In this document: in pieces, positions 16,637-28,600 of the stretch
Layout of the letters: each line of letters starts with the position of its first letter
How positions within the stretch are numbered: position 1 is the first letter of the stretch
Assembly: GCA_964385465.1 (NCBI GenBank)
Contig: CAYLPJ010000017.1
Span: 41,088-105,087, forward strand
Reading direction: 5' to 3'
Length of the DNA stretch: 64,000 bases
Source of the DNA: CAYLPJ01 sp964385465
GTDB taxonomy: Bacteria; Planctomycetota; Phycisphaerae; SM23-33
Position numbers and translations under genes: made by a program
Notes under the pieces: generated by a model
Seen by the model: the letters and a program-made list of their open reading frames with translations, nothing else
Database searches by the model: none
Told to the model about the DNA's origin: nothing

Positions 16637-19600
16637 TCACGCCGCGCGGTCGGTGGTCAGTCGCGGCGCCGGATCGCCGACCTCGCGGCCGGGCATGACG
16701 CTGGCGGCGGTGAGGGCGTGCTCGCCTCGGACGCCGTCGATGACCGGCGCGGTGCGGAACTCGTAGGCCCCGACGCCGTAGGTCATCGCCGGCGCGGCGG
16801 AGCTGGTGAGTTCGCCGCGGACGAACAGCCAGCCGATGGTCGAGCCTTCGAGGAACAGCCCGTCGTCCTCGCATTCGGCGAGGTCGATGCCGCCGGCGTC
16901 TCCGACGGCCCCGACGGCCAGGAGCGAATCGGCCACGTTGCCGCCGAAGTAGGCGCCGCGAAGCGTCCCGGCGGCGTAGGTGTCGGCGTCGTCGCCGGTG
17001 CCGCCGAAGGCCCAGTCGTCGCCGAGGTCGCCGCCGACGAGGATCCGCGCGTTGTCGGCGTCGCCGATCACCGTCAATGCGCCGATGTCCGCCGCGGTGA
17101 TCTGCACGCCGGTCGCGCCGCCGGCCAGAGCGCCGCGGACGTATGCCGACCACAGCCGCCCGCCGACGCGAACGCCGCCGCCGTCGAGCACGTCACCGAC
17201 AACGGTCGCGCGGTGCAGATCGCCGCCGACCGTCGTCCGGGCGCCGTAGTCCCCGACCGCCGTGAGGGCACGCAGCGTGCCGCCGACCGCCAGCGTGCTG
17301 CCGGTCGTCATCGTCCCGCCGGTGCCGACGACCGCCACCGACGTCACGTCGCCGCCGAAGGTCATCCCGCCGTCATAGTTTCCGTTGACCACGTACACGG
17401 CGCCGGCGCGGCCGGCGGTGAGCGTGCCCGTGAAGTCGCCGTGGAGGAACGTCATGGCCCCGACGTGCGGGCGCCACTGGAGTTCGGGGAACTCGTCGGC
17501 GTCGCCGGTTGCGGTGATGGAACCGGAGAACCCGCCGATCAGCACGGCCCGGCCGACCATGGCCGAGGCGATCCGGCCGCTGCTGGCGGCGGCGACGTGG
17601 AGGCTGCGGATCTCGTCGCCGGCCTCGAGGCTGCCGGTGACCGCCCCGCCGCTGCCGCCGCGTGCCAGCACGGCCAGCGAGCCGAGCAGGCCGTTGGTGC
17701 CCAGGTCGCCGCTGAGGTCGCCGCCGAGCAGCCAGGCCCGGCCGATCCAGTCGAACGCGTATGCCTGCCCGGACAGGTCGCCGGTGATGCCCATCGCGGC
17801 CAGCCTGCCGGTGATGTACAGCGTGCCGGACAGCTCGCTCAGCCGCACGGCCGAGACGTTCCCGCCGACCTCGACGCGCCCGGCGAGGTCGCCGGAGACC
17901 GCCGAGAGCACCGCCAGCCCCCCGCCGACGGTTACCGTGCCGCTCACGTCCCCGCCGCGAAGCAGCATCGTGGCCACGTCCTCGCCTACGGTGACCGTCC
18001 CGCCGAGGCCCGTCCCGGCGATCAGCGTGGTCAGGTCGCCGGCGATGTCGGTCGTCCCGCCCAGTGCGCCGGCGACGCTGGCCAGCGCCACCGACCCGGC
18101 CGCGAGCGAGCCGGTCACGTCTCCGCCGACGGTCAGCCGCGTGAGCCGCCCGTCCACGGCGACATCGCCGGTGAGGTCCGCGCCGATCCGGAGCAGTCCA
18201 AGCCGGCCGCCCACGGTGACCCCCTGCGAGAGGCCCTGTGCGACGAAGATGCTCGCGGCATCGCCGACGACGTTGATCGCGCCGTCGGCCGCCCCCGCCG
18301 CCAGCCGCAGCGTCCCCAGCGAGCCGTCGACCGCGAGCCCGCCGGTCAGGTCGCCGCCCAGTCGCATCCAGCGGACGTCGCCGGTGACGTCGATCTGACC
18401 GGCGAGGGTCCCGCCGACGTCGGCGAACAACAGGTCCCCCGCCACGGCGGCCGAGGCGTCCATCCCCCCGCCGATCCGCAGCGTGTGAACGGACGGCGCG
18501 GTCAGCGTGTCGGGGGTCGCATCGGTATCGGTCCAGGCGTCGCCGTCCAGCAGGCCGACGGGGATGGTGGACTGGATGACCGCGTCGGCGATCTGCCCGA
18601 ACTCCAGGCGGAGCAGGCCCGAGGGGATCTCCTCCTCCCCGCCGTCGGCGACGGCCCCGACGCGGATCTGCTGGGCCGTCCCGGCCGCGGTGTCGCGCAT
18701 CGCCACACGCCGCAGATCGCCCTCGACGACCAGGTCGCCGGTGAGGTCCACGTCCGTCGCCAGGATCGTGCCCATGTCGCCGTGGACGGTGATGCCGGCC
18801 AGGGCGGCGTCGGTGTCGTCGCCCTCGACCGTCACGCGGAGCGTCGTCGCCGAGGTGGTCTCCCACAGTTCGATGGCATCGAGGTCGTCGCCGACGACGG
18901 CCGCCCGCCCTGGCCCGGTGATGCGGAAGACCAGGGAGGTCTGGGCGTCCTGCGGGAGCGTCAGCGGCACGTTTCGTCCGCCGGGCAGGTTGCCGAAGAC
19001 CGACGCGACCTGGGTGGTCCCGGCCGTCACTTCGACGTTGTTGACCTCGTCGATCTCGTCGAACTCGTCGGAGGAGTCGACCTCGGCGATCAGGTAATAG
19101 TCGCCGAACGTCATGTCCTCGGGGAAGGTCACCGGCGTGGCGTATTCACCCGTCTGGTTCTGTGCCAGGAGCATCCACTGGTCGGCGAGCTGGCCAAGCA
19201 CGACGTCCGTGCCGACGTCCAGCGTGGCGTCTGTCGAGGCGTAGACGGTCACGTCCACGCGGTCGCGGAAGCGGGCGTTGCCCTGGTTGGTCACCCGCAC
19301 AGGAATGCGGAAGCGCTCGCCGGGGGCGACCACGTCGGCGACGCTCAGGTCGCCGAAGCCGGCGGCGAGGTCGTAGTTGGTGAACAGGAAGACGCTCGTG
19401 CCGCCCTGGTAGGTCTCGATGCCCTGATAGCTGAACGTGCCGAATCGCGTCTCGATCTCGACGGTGCCCGGCGTGGGGCTGGTCCAGGTGTTGTAGGTGG
19501 TGTAGGCGCTGAAGTCGAGGTGGTCCTGCCCGCCGCCGCCGTCGAGCCCGACGCTGAGGACCGCCCCGTCGGCAAAGGTGAACGTGTCCGCCCCGCTGCC

Positions 19601-22600
19601 GCCGGCGAGCGTGCCGAAGCCCCGGTACTCCCGCGTGCCGTTGAGCACCACCGTGTCGTCGTCGGTGATCTCCCACGTGTTGGCCTGGTCGGGGCCGCCG
19701 AGGGCGTTGTCCGCCGAGCCGGCAATGACCAGTTCCACGCTCGAAATGCCCGCCGTCCCCGTGGCCGTGCCGCCGCCGAGGTCGACGGCCACCGCCGTGG
19801 TGTAGGCCGAGTAGTCCAGCGTGTCCGTCCCGTCGCCGGCGGCGATCACGCCGCGGACGCTCGCGCCGTCGGCGAAGGCGAACGTGTCGTCCGCACTGCC
19901 GCCGGTGAGGTTCTCCACGCCGGCGTAGGCGAACGCGCCGTCGACGTCGCCGGTGTCCTGCGAGGCGATCGTCCACGTCGCCGCGGCGTCGGCGCCCACG
20001 AGTTCGTCGGCGTCGCTCGTCGAGCCGGTCACCGCCTCGATGCTCGCGAAGCCGCCCGTCTGCGAGGCCGTCGCGGCCTGGCGGTCGACTGTCACCGCCG
20101 AGGTGTGGGCGGAGTAGTCCAGCGTGTCCGTCCCGCCGGCGCCGTCGATCACGCCCGCGACGCTCACGCCGTCGGCGAAGGCGAACCTGTCGTCCGCACT
20201 GCCGCCCGTGAGGCTCTCCACGCCAGTGAACGTCAGCCGCCCGACGATCTCCCCGCCGCCGTCGGCCGTGAGGTCCCAGGTGCGATCCGTGTCGTCGCCG
20301 ATCAGCGTGTCGCTGCCCGTGCCCGCCTGCCAGGCGACGAGGTTGGCGAACCCGGCCGCGGGGGTCACCGTGGCGTTGGCCAGGTCCATCGTCGCGTCGG
20401 TCGTCTGGGCGGAGGTGTCCAGCGCGTTCGCCCCGGCGGCCCCGTCGAGCGTGCCCGTCAGGCTCGCGCCGTCGGCGAAGGTGAACGTATCCTCGCTGTC
20501 GCCGCCGGTCAGGTGCCCGAAGCCGGCGAACGTCGTCTCGTCGGTGTTGATCGTGCCGGTGTCGACCGCCGAGATCGCCCAGGCGTTGGCCTGGCCGTCC
20601 CGGGCGGTGAGGCTGTCGGTGCCCGCCCCGCCCGTGAAGCCCTCGACGGAGGCGAACGTCGTGCCGATCCCGCTGGCCGTGCCGGCCTGGAGGTCCACGC
20701 TGACCTCGTCGCTCCAGGCGGAGTAGTCCATCGCGTCGGTGCCGCCCGCGGCGTCGAGGCCGAGCGTCAGCGACGCCCCGGCCGCGAGGGCGAACGTGTC
20801 GGCGCCGCTGCCGGCGGTGAGGTCCTCGAAGTTCGCGAAGCTCATGGTCCCGCCGGCGAAGGTCGCGGCGTCGGCGCCGGTCAGCGACCAGTCGGTGTCG
20901 GCGTCGGGGCCGGTGAAGGTGTCCGTGGCGCCCGCGGAGCCGGTGAAGTGCTCCAGCCCGGCGAAGGTCCCGCCGATGCCCGTGGCCGTGGCGGCCTGGA
21001 GGTTCACATCCACGGCCTGGCCGATGGCGAGCAGGTCGAGCGTGTCGTCGCCGGCGCCGGCGTCGAGGTCGCCGCGGAGGCTCGCGCCGTCCTCGAAGGT
21101 GAAGGCGTCGTTCTCGCCGCCGCCGGTCAGGTTTTCGACGTCGGAGAATGCGAAGGTCCCGCCGGCATCGCCGGTGTCCTGCGAGGCGACGGTCCAATCG
21201 GTGTCGGCGTCGAGCCCGGTCAGCGTGTCGTCGGCCGTCGTCGAGCCGACCAGCGCCTCGATGCCCGAGATGCCGCCGGTCTGCGTGGCCGTCGCCGCCT
21301 GGCGGTCCACCGTCACGGGCGTCGTGTTGGCGGCGTAGTTCAGCGTGTCGCTACCCTCGGCGCCGTCCACCACGCCGGTGACGCCCCGGCCGTCGGCGAA
21401 GACGAACTGATCGTCGGCCGTCCCGCCGGTGAGGTGGTTGACGCCGGTGAACGTCAGCCGCCCGGCGATCTCGCCGGCGCCGTCGTCGGTGACGTTCCAC
21501 GTGCGGTCCACGTCGTCGCCGACGAGCGCGTCCCCGCCGGTCGCGCCGGCGTTCCAGACGTCCAGGTTGGCGAACCCCGCCGTGCCGGTGACGGTCGCCG
21601 CGGCGAGGTCCATCGTCGCGGCCGCCCATGCCGTGTAGTCCAGCGTGTTGGTCCCGCCGGCGCCGTCGAGCGTGCCGGAGAGGCTGCCATCGGCCGCGAA
21701 AACGAACTGCTCGTCGCCGTCGCCGCCGGTCAGGTTGCCGAAGCTGGCGAAGACGGTCTCGCCGGCGTTGATCTGCCCGGCGTCGGCGGCGGTCACGTTC
21801 CACGTGTTCGGCTGGCCGTCCAGGCCGGTCAGGCTGTCGGTTCCCGCCCCGCCGGTTACGTTGCGGATGCCGGCGAAGGTCCCGCCAATGCCGGTGGCGG
21901 TCGTGGCCTGGAGGTCCACGGCCACCTCGGATGTCCAGGCGGCGTAGTCCAGGGCGTTGCCGGAGCCCCCCTCGCCGGCGGCGTCGATGCTGCCGCTCAC
22001 GCCCGCGCCGTCGGCGAAGACGTACATATCGTCGTCGCTGCCGCCGACGAAGTGCTCGATCGTCGTGAACGCCAGCTCGTCCGCCTGCCCCGCGTTGACC
22101 GTTCCGGCGTTGTCGGCGGCGATCGCCCACGTGTTGGCGGCGTCGCGCCCGGTGATGGTGTCCGCGGCGGCCGAGCCGTGGATCGTCTCGAAGCCGTCGA
22201 AGAACGCCGCGGTGGTCATGGCCTGCGCCTGGAGGTCGATCTCGACGGCGAGGGTCCGGTCGCGCATGTCGGCGACGTCGTCGCCTCCGCCGGCGGAGAT
22301 GGACCCGATGGCCGCGGCGTCGTTCTCGAAGTTGACGGTATCGTCGGCGTCGCCGGAGACGATGGTCTCGACGTCCTCGAAGGCGAGGTTGATCGGGTCG
22401 AGTGTCTCGGTCATCCCCAGCGTGCCGGCGCCCGCGCCGGTCAGGTTCCACGTCTGCACCAGCGAGTAGCCGGCGAAGCTCAGCGTGTCCGAGCCGCCCT
22501 GCCCGTCGATGGGTCCGTGGACGTACTCGGTGTCGCTGACGAGGAAGCTGTCGTCGCCGGTGCCGCCGACGAGGTTCTGGATGTCGTAGAAGACGTACGG

Positions 22601-25600
22601 CGTGGCCAGGCCGGCCACCTCGACCCGCCCGTCGTCGATGTCGGTGACGTACCAGTCGGCCGACACGCCGTCGGGCCCGGCGAGGCGGTTGCTCATCGAC
22701 GCCCCGCCGAGGAAGGTCTCCGCGCCGGCGAAGGTGGTCACGCCGGTGGCGGTGAGGTTCTCCAGGTCCACGGCCACGGGGGCCGAGACGCTGTAGTCGC
22801 TGTAGTCGAACGTGTCGGTGCCCTCGCCGGCGTCGATCGTGCCGGTGAGCCCGACGCCGTCGGCGAAGACGAACCGGTCGTCGCCGGAGCCGCTGACGAT
22901 GTGCTCGACGTTGGCGAAGTCGGTCCAGTCGGCCTGTCGGCTGATGCGGCCGGCGTCCTGGACGTCGATGGCCCAGCGGACGTCGGTGCTCTTGGCGGAG
23001 TAGTCCAGCGTGTCGGCCCCGTCGTTGCCGTCGATCGAGCCGGTCAGCTCGCCGGCGGCGGCGAAGGTGAACGTGTCCACGCCGGTCCCGCCGACGACGG
23101 ATTCCACGCCGGCGAAGCCGATCGCGTCCCCGCCGTCGAGACTCACCGTGCCGGCGTCGCCGCCGGAGATCGCCCAGTCGATCGCGCCGGCGAAGCTGGA
23201 GAGGTCCACCGTGTCGGCGCCGGTGCCGCCGGCGATGCTGCCGGAGACGGCCGCGGTCGCGGCGAAGCTGAACACGTCCTCCCCGGTCCCTCCGGCGACG
23301 TTCTCGAAGGAGCGGAACGCCACGGGCACCGCGCCGTCGATGGTCCCGGCGTCGTCGGCGGTGATGTCCCAGACGTTCGCCACGTTCGCGCCGGTGAACG
23401 TATCCCCGGCGTTCGTCCCGGCCACGAAGCTCTCGATGTTGGAGACGTACCCGCCGATGGCGGTCGCGCCGGCCTGGGTGGGCGTGGTGAAGCTGACGGC
23501 CGTCGGGTCGGACCAGTCCTCCCCGTGCCATCCGTAGACGATGGTGTCGTCTCCGCCCTGGCCGTCGATATAGCCGTCCAAGCTGCCGCCGGGGTGGATG
23601 ACGAACAGGTCGCGCCCGCTGGAGCCGCCGAGGTTCTGTGTATCGGAGAACGTCACCGAGGTTCCGCTGGTCTCGCGTGTGCCGCTGTTGCTGCCGGTCA
23701 CGTGCCAGATGACGTCGTAGACGTCGGGGTCCACGCCCCGGTAGTCGGGGTCGCCGAAGTGCTGCATGTTGAGAGGCTGCGCGACGGCAGCAAGAGACTG
23801 GGCGAACATGTCAGGCTCCCTGTAGGTTGGGGAATCGCTGATGGTGTCGGTTTCGTCCTCGGCGCGGATCGAGCCGTCGAGGGCCCCGCCCGGCCCGCCG
23901 GGGCTGTGCAGGAAGCCCGCCGCGTACGAGCCGGCGGGGTGGAAGTAGAAGAAGTCCTCGTTCATGCCCCCGGTGAAGTTCTCGCAGTCGAGGAAGCCCG
24001 TCCGCTCGTTCACCGAGCCGCTCTTGTAGCCGGTGAAGTCCCAGACGTTCCGCTTGTAGCCGCCGATGAGCTGGTAGTCGCTGACCTCGATGCGGTCCTC
24101 GTCGCCGTTGCCGTCGAACACGCCCGTGACGTACCGGTCGTTGTTGAGCACCAGGTAGTCCTTCGCCGACCCGCCGGAGTGGTTTTCCACGTTCGTGAAC
24201 ACCGGGCTGGCCTGCGTGAGGTACAGCCGCCCGCCGTCCACCTCGTCCACCTGCCAGCGGACCGACGTGCTGTAGGCGCTGAGGTCCAGGATGTCCCCCG
24301 CAACGTGCTCGGCGTAGCCGGCGTCCTCGCCGTCCTCGGCCCCGCTGCCACCGTCGATGAGCGTGCTGACGTACCCGTCGTCCTCGAAGACGAACGCGTC
24401 CCGCCGCGTGTTGCCGATCAGCCGCTCGAAAGACGCCCAGTCGAACTCGTCGTTGTAGTCGCCCTCGTCCGGGCCGGTGATGGTCCACGTGTTCTCGGCG
24501 TTGTCGCTGACGATCGTGTCCACGGCACTCGAGCCGCGGACCAGCTCGACGATCACGTCCATCGACACCGAGTCGCCCGCCTCGTTGACGGCCGTGTCGT
24601 CCACCGGGTTCAGCGTCACCGGCGAGCCGGTGCCCGAGAGGTCCAGGATGTCCGACCCGGAGGCGTCGGCGAGCGTGTCGTCGCCGAAGCCGTCGGCGTA
24701 GACGTAGGTGTCGTCCCCGGCGCCGCCATCGAGGCTGTCGTTGCCCGCCCCGCCGGTGATGGTGTCGGCCCCGCCGCCGCCGGAGATCGTGTCGTTGCCC
24801 GCCCCGCCGTCCAGCGTGTCGCCTTCGTCGCCGCCGATGATCACGTCGTCGCCGGCGCCGCCGTAGGCCTCCAGCCAGCCGTCGCCGTGCATCTCCACGC
24901 GGTCGTTGCCCGCCCCGCCGTGGAAGACGACGTTGACCACCAGCCCGGCGCCCACGATCAGGGTGTCGTCGCCCGGACCGGCCTCGACGAGCACCGTGTC
25001 GCCCGGGCTGTAGTCGATCTCCTGGGTCACACCGTCGTAGGAGACGATCAGGCTCCCGGCCGAGAGGGTGAACGTCTCGCCGTCGGAGGACTTGTCGCCG
25101 TGGAGGCGGTCTTTGGCGAACTCGCCCATGTTCAGCACGATCTCGTCGGGCTTGCCCTCGACGGCGAGCACGGGTTCGCTCTCGGCCTCCCAGGACCAGT
25201 CCAGCAGCGTTACTTCCGCGAGGGTGCCGTCGAACGTCTTGGAGAACTTGCCCCAGCCGATCTTGACGTACCAGGAGATGTAGGCGTCCACCTGCACGCC
25301 GACGTCGAAGATGTACTGCGGGCCCTGGCGCATGTTGCCCCAGAGCTCGGTGATGCGGACCTTGCCGTCGTCGTCGGGGTCGTCGAGGTTGAACGTGGCC
25401 TCGCCGGTGATCCCGCCGCGAACCCCGCCCGAGGCAACGCCGGCGTTGAGCTCGGCGGCGGCGTAGAAGCCCAGGTGGGCGGTCAGCTCGGGAACGTCGC
25501 TGCCCGTGCCGTCGGCGTTCTCGCGGTCGGAGATATAGAAACCTTCCATCACGTAGGCCCAGTTGCCGGTCTCGCGGGCCTTCTGGATGCCGTACGTGTC

Positions 25601-28600
25601 GTAGCCGATCCCCAGGTGCACGTCGACGCCGACGTCCCCGCCAAGCCGCATGCCCAGCGGACCCCAGACGGGGAAATACTGCGAGTAGCTGGCGCTGATC
25701 GACAGGTCAGGCAGGGCGTAGGTCATCAGCACCGCTTCCTGGCCCATGATGACCTTGAAGATCGTCATGGGGTTCAGGATGTTCAGCTCGAAGGCCGAGC
25801 TGCCCGTGGTCGCCTCGCGGACGAAGGACTTCGTCCCCGCCTGTGCCGAGGAACCCTCCAGCGACGAGTTGAAGCTCTCCATGTCCGTCGCCTGGATGCT
25901 CGCCGAGCCCGACTCGCCGCCGAGCACGTCCCCGCCGAGGGCGAACGAGCCCATGTCCAACCAGAGCTCGTCGCCGGGCATCGAGGCGACGGACGAGGCC
26001 ATGTCCGCGATCCAGTCGGCCGCCTCGATGAACCCCGCGTACTGCCCGTAGCCGAAGAGCCGCCCGACGTCGCAGAGCGACATGTCGACCACCGGCAGCG
26101 GGTCGGTGAGGAAGTCGAGGAAGGGGCGGATCGGCTCGATGATCTCGTCCACCTTCACGAAGATCGGCTTGAGGAAGCCGCTGACGAACGTGCCCAGGTC
26201 GAGCTGGACGTCGTTGAAGGCGACCGACAGCGCGCCGGTGCTCGCCGGCTGGCCGAACGTCTTCTCGATGCCCCAGTCGAGGCCGAGGACGGCCCGCATC
26301 CGGGGGAACTGGTCGGACCCGCCTATGCTCAGCACCGCCCGCAGGTCGGCGTCCAACGTGCCGCTGAAGCTCGCGGAGATGATGTCCGAGACACTGCCCA
26401 TCCGCATCTCGGCCAAGCTGAGCTTGCCGTCGCCCGACGGCTCGGTGAAATCGATCGCGAACGCGCCGCTGAGCAGCACCTGGCTGTAGTCGACGTCGCC
26501 GGAGCCGTCCACGGGCGACACGTCGGCCTCCAGGAAGAACAGCTCGCCGTGCAGCGTCTCGGGCATGGTCACGTCGAGGCGGAGCTCCATCTCCTCGTCC
26601 TCGCCGGCGAGCATGTACAGCCCGTCGGTGACGTGGACGCCGAAGCCGAAGCTCCAGTCCCAGCCCAGCGCGGCGTTGACGGCCCCGCTGAGCTCCAGCG
26701 GCAGGGCGCCGAGGCCGAGGTCGAACTCGAGCGTCTCGTTGAAGAGCGTCTGCCCGAGGTCGACGCGGTACTCGATGTACTCCCAGCTCTCCTCGTCGAT
26801 ATCGAGGACCACGTCGTCGAGGGTCACTTCGCCGTCGCTGTCGGCGTCCTTCAGCACGCCCAGCCCGCCGGGGCCGAAGGCCGAGAACAACGCTTCCTGG
26901 ATCAACTCCGGCGGCTGGCGCCCGTCGAGGGCCTCGTTGAGCTTGGTGCGGAGGAAGCTCAGTAGCCCGTCGGCGAGGTCGTCGACGAAGCCGATGCCGT
27001 CCACCAGCGCCCCGCCGACCAGCGGCAGGTTGATCGACTCGATGACGCCCGAGAGCGTCTCGGTGGCCGTGTCGAACGTCGCCTGGATGCCGTCGATCAC
27101 CACCGCCGGATTGGCGATGACCTGGATGATGTTCACCCCGGAGAACAGGCTGGCGAAGTCCGGCGCGGTCAGCGCGACGGCCCCGACGTCGGCCGCGGCG
27201 AGGTCCCGGAGGTCGCTGATGCTCGCCCGGACGGCGTTGTTGCCCTCGCCCCCGAGGGGGATGGACTCGCTGGGGAAGTAGACCGGCAGGGAGATGTCCA
27301 TGGCGGCGTTGAAGTCGTGGGCGAGGTCGGCGGAGATCGGCTCGGCGGCGTCGCCGAAGTAGTGTCTCCCGTCGCCGTCATCGCCGGCCAGGCTCACCGT
27401 CAGCGTCGCCGGATCGGTCGCGCCGATCTCGCCGTCGGCGTCCATGACGGCCCAGCCGTCGCGGACGGCCATGCCCAGGGCGCCGACGCTGACGTTGAAG
27501 CTTACGTCCTCGGCCGCGGCGCGGACGCCGACGGTGAGGCTGGACTCGTCGTAAAGGAACGGGCGGGGGTTGGCGACGTCGGTCAGGTCCAGGCCCAGGG
27601 CCACGTGCAGCGTGCCGGAGGCCGCCAGCTCCACCGTGGCCGAGCCGCCCATGTCCACGAAGCCGGTGAGGACGTCGAAGGCCGACGTGTCCGTCCCGGC
27701 CAGGGCGATCAGCGAGGCCAGGTCCAGGTTGAACGGCAGCGTGACGGACGTGCCGATGGCGTAGTCGAAGACGCACTTGAGGTTGTACCCGTCCAGCCCC
27801 AGCGAGAAGCTGCCCTCGCCGGCGCCGAGCTCGTCGCCCAGGGACGTGTTCAGCAGTTGCAGCGACCCGCCCTCATCGGCGGTCTGCTGAGCGGCCTCGA
27901 CCTTCTCTGCGTAGCCGGCCGCCAGGTCCAGCGTCTCGGCGAGGTTCATGTTCAGCAGCGGGATGTCGAAGCTGAGGAACTGGAGGGCGTCCATCGACGA
28001 GACGAACTCCACGCCGCTGCTCAGCAGGCTCAGCACCTGCGAGATCGACAGGTCCTTGAGGTTCCGCAGGTTGCCCAGGTCCGGGTAGCGGACCGTCACG
28101 TTTTCCGGCTGCGAGAGGTCGTTGACGAGGATCTCGATGGCCGCGTCGTCCCCCAACGCCGCACCCGACAGCCCGGCGAGCTGGATGTCCTCGAACCGCA
28201 CCTCGCCGCTGCCGGTGAGGTCGAGCTGGATCATCTCCGACCAGCGGCTGCCCAGCTCGAGGATGTCCGTGAGCGTCATCCGGGTCGCGCCGGTGTCGGG
28301 ATGGACGAGGCCGCCGGATGCCGACCCCGCCATCGAGGCCGTGCCGTCCACCAGCGAGATCTCCGCGATCCCCAGCGAGGCCGACGCGTCGACGTCCGCG
28401 GCCGTCAGGGCAACGTCCACGCCGACGGCGGTATCGTCGATGAAGAACTCGGCCATCGCGGGCCGGGCCGTGGCGGACTCCCCGAAGCCCAGCAGGGACT
28501 GTGCGGCCCCGGCCTCGGTGGTGACGCGCAGGGCCCAGTATTCGCCGGCTGTGACGGTCTCGAGGCCGACAATGCCGCTGCCGTCGTGCCCGCCGGTGCC

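Noticed and set aside
16718..26965. A 3415-codon open frame on the plus strand inside the giant gene
   Set aside because: It is antisense to the repeat protein, its composition follows the complement of the repeats, and it has no recognisable domain. High GC at codon position 3 keeps the opposite strand open.
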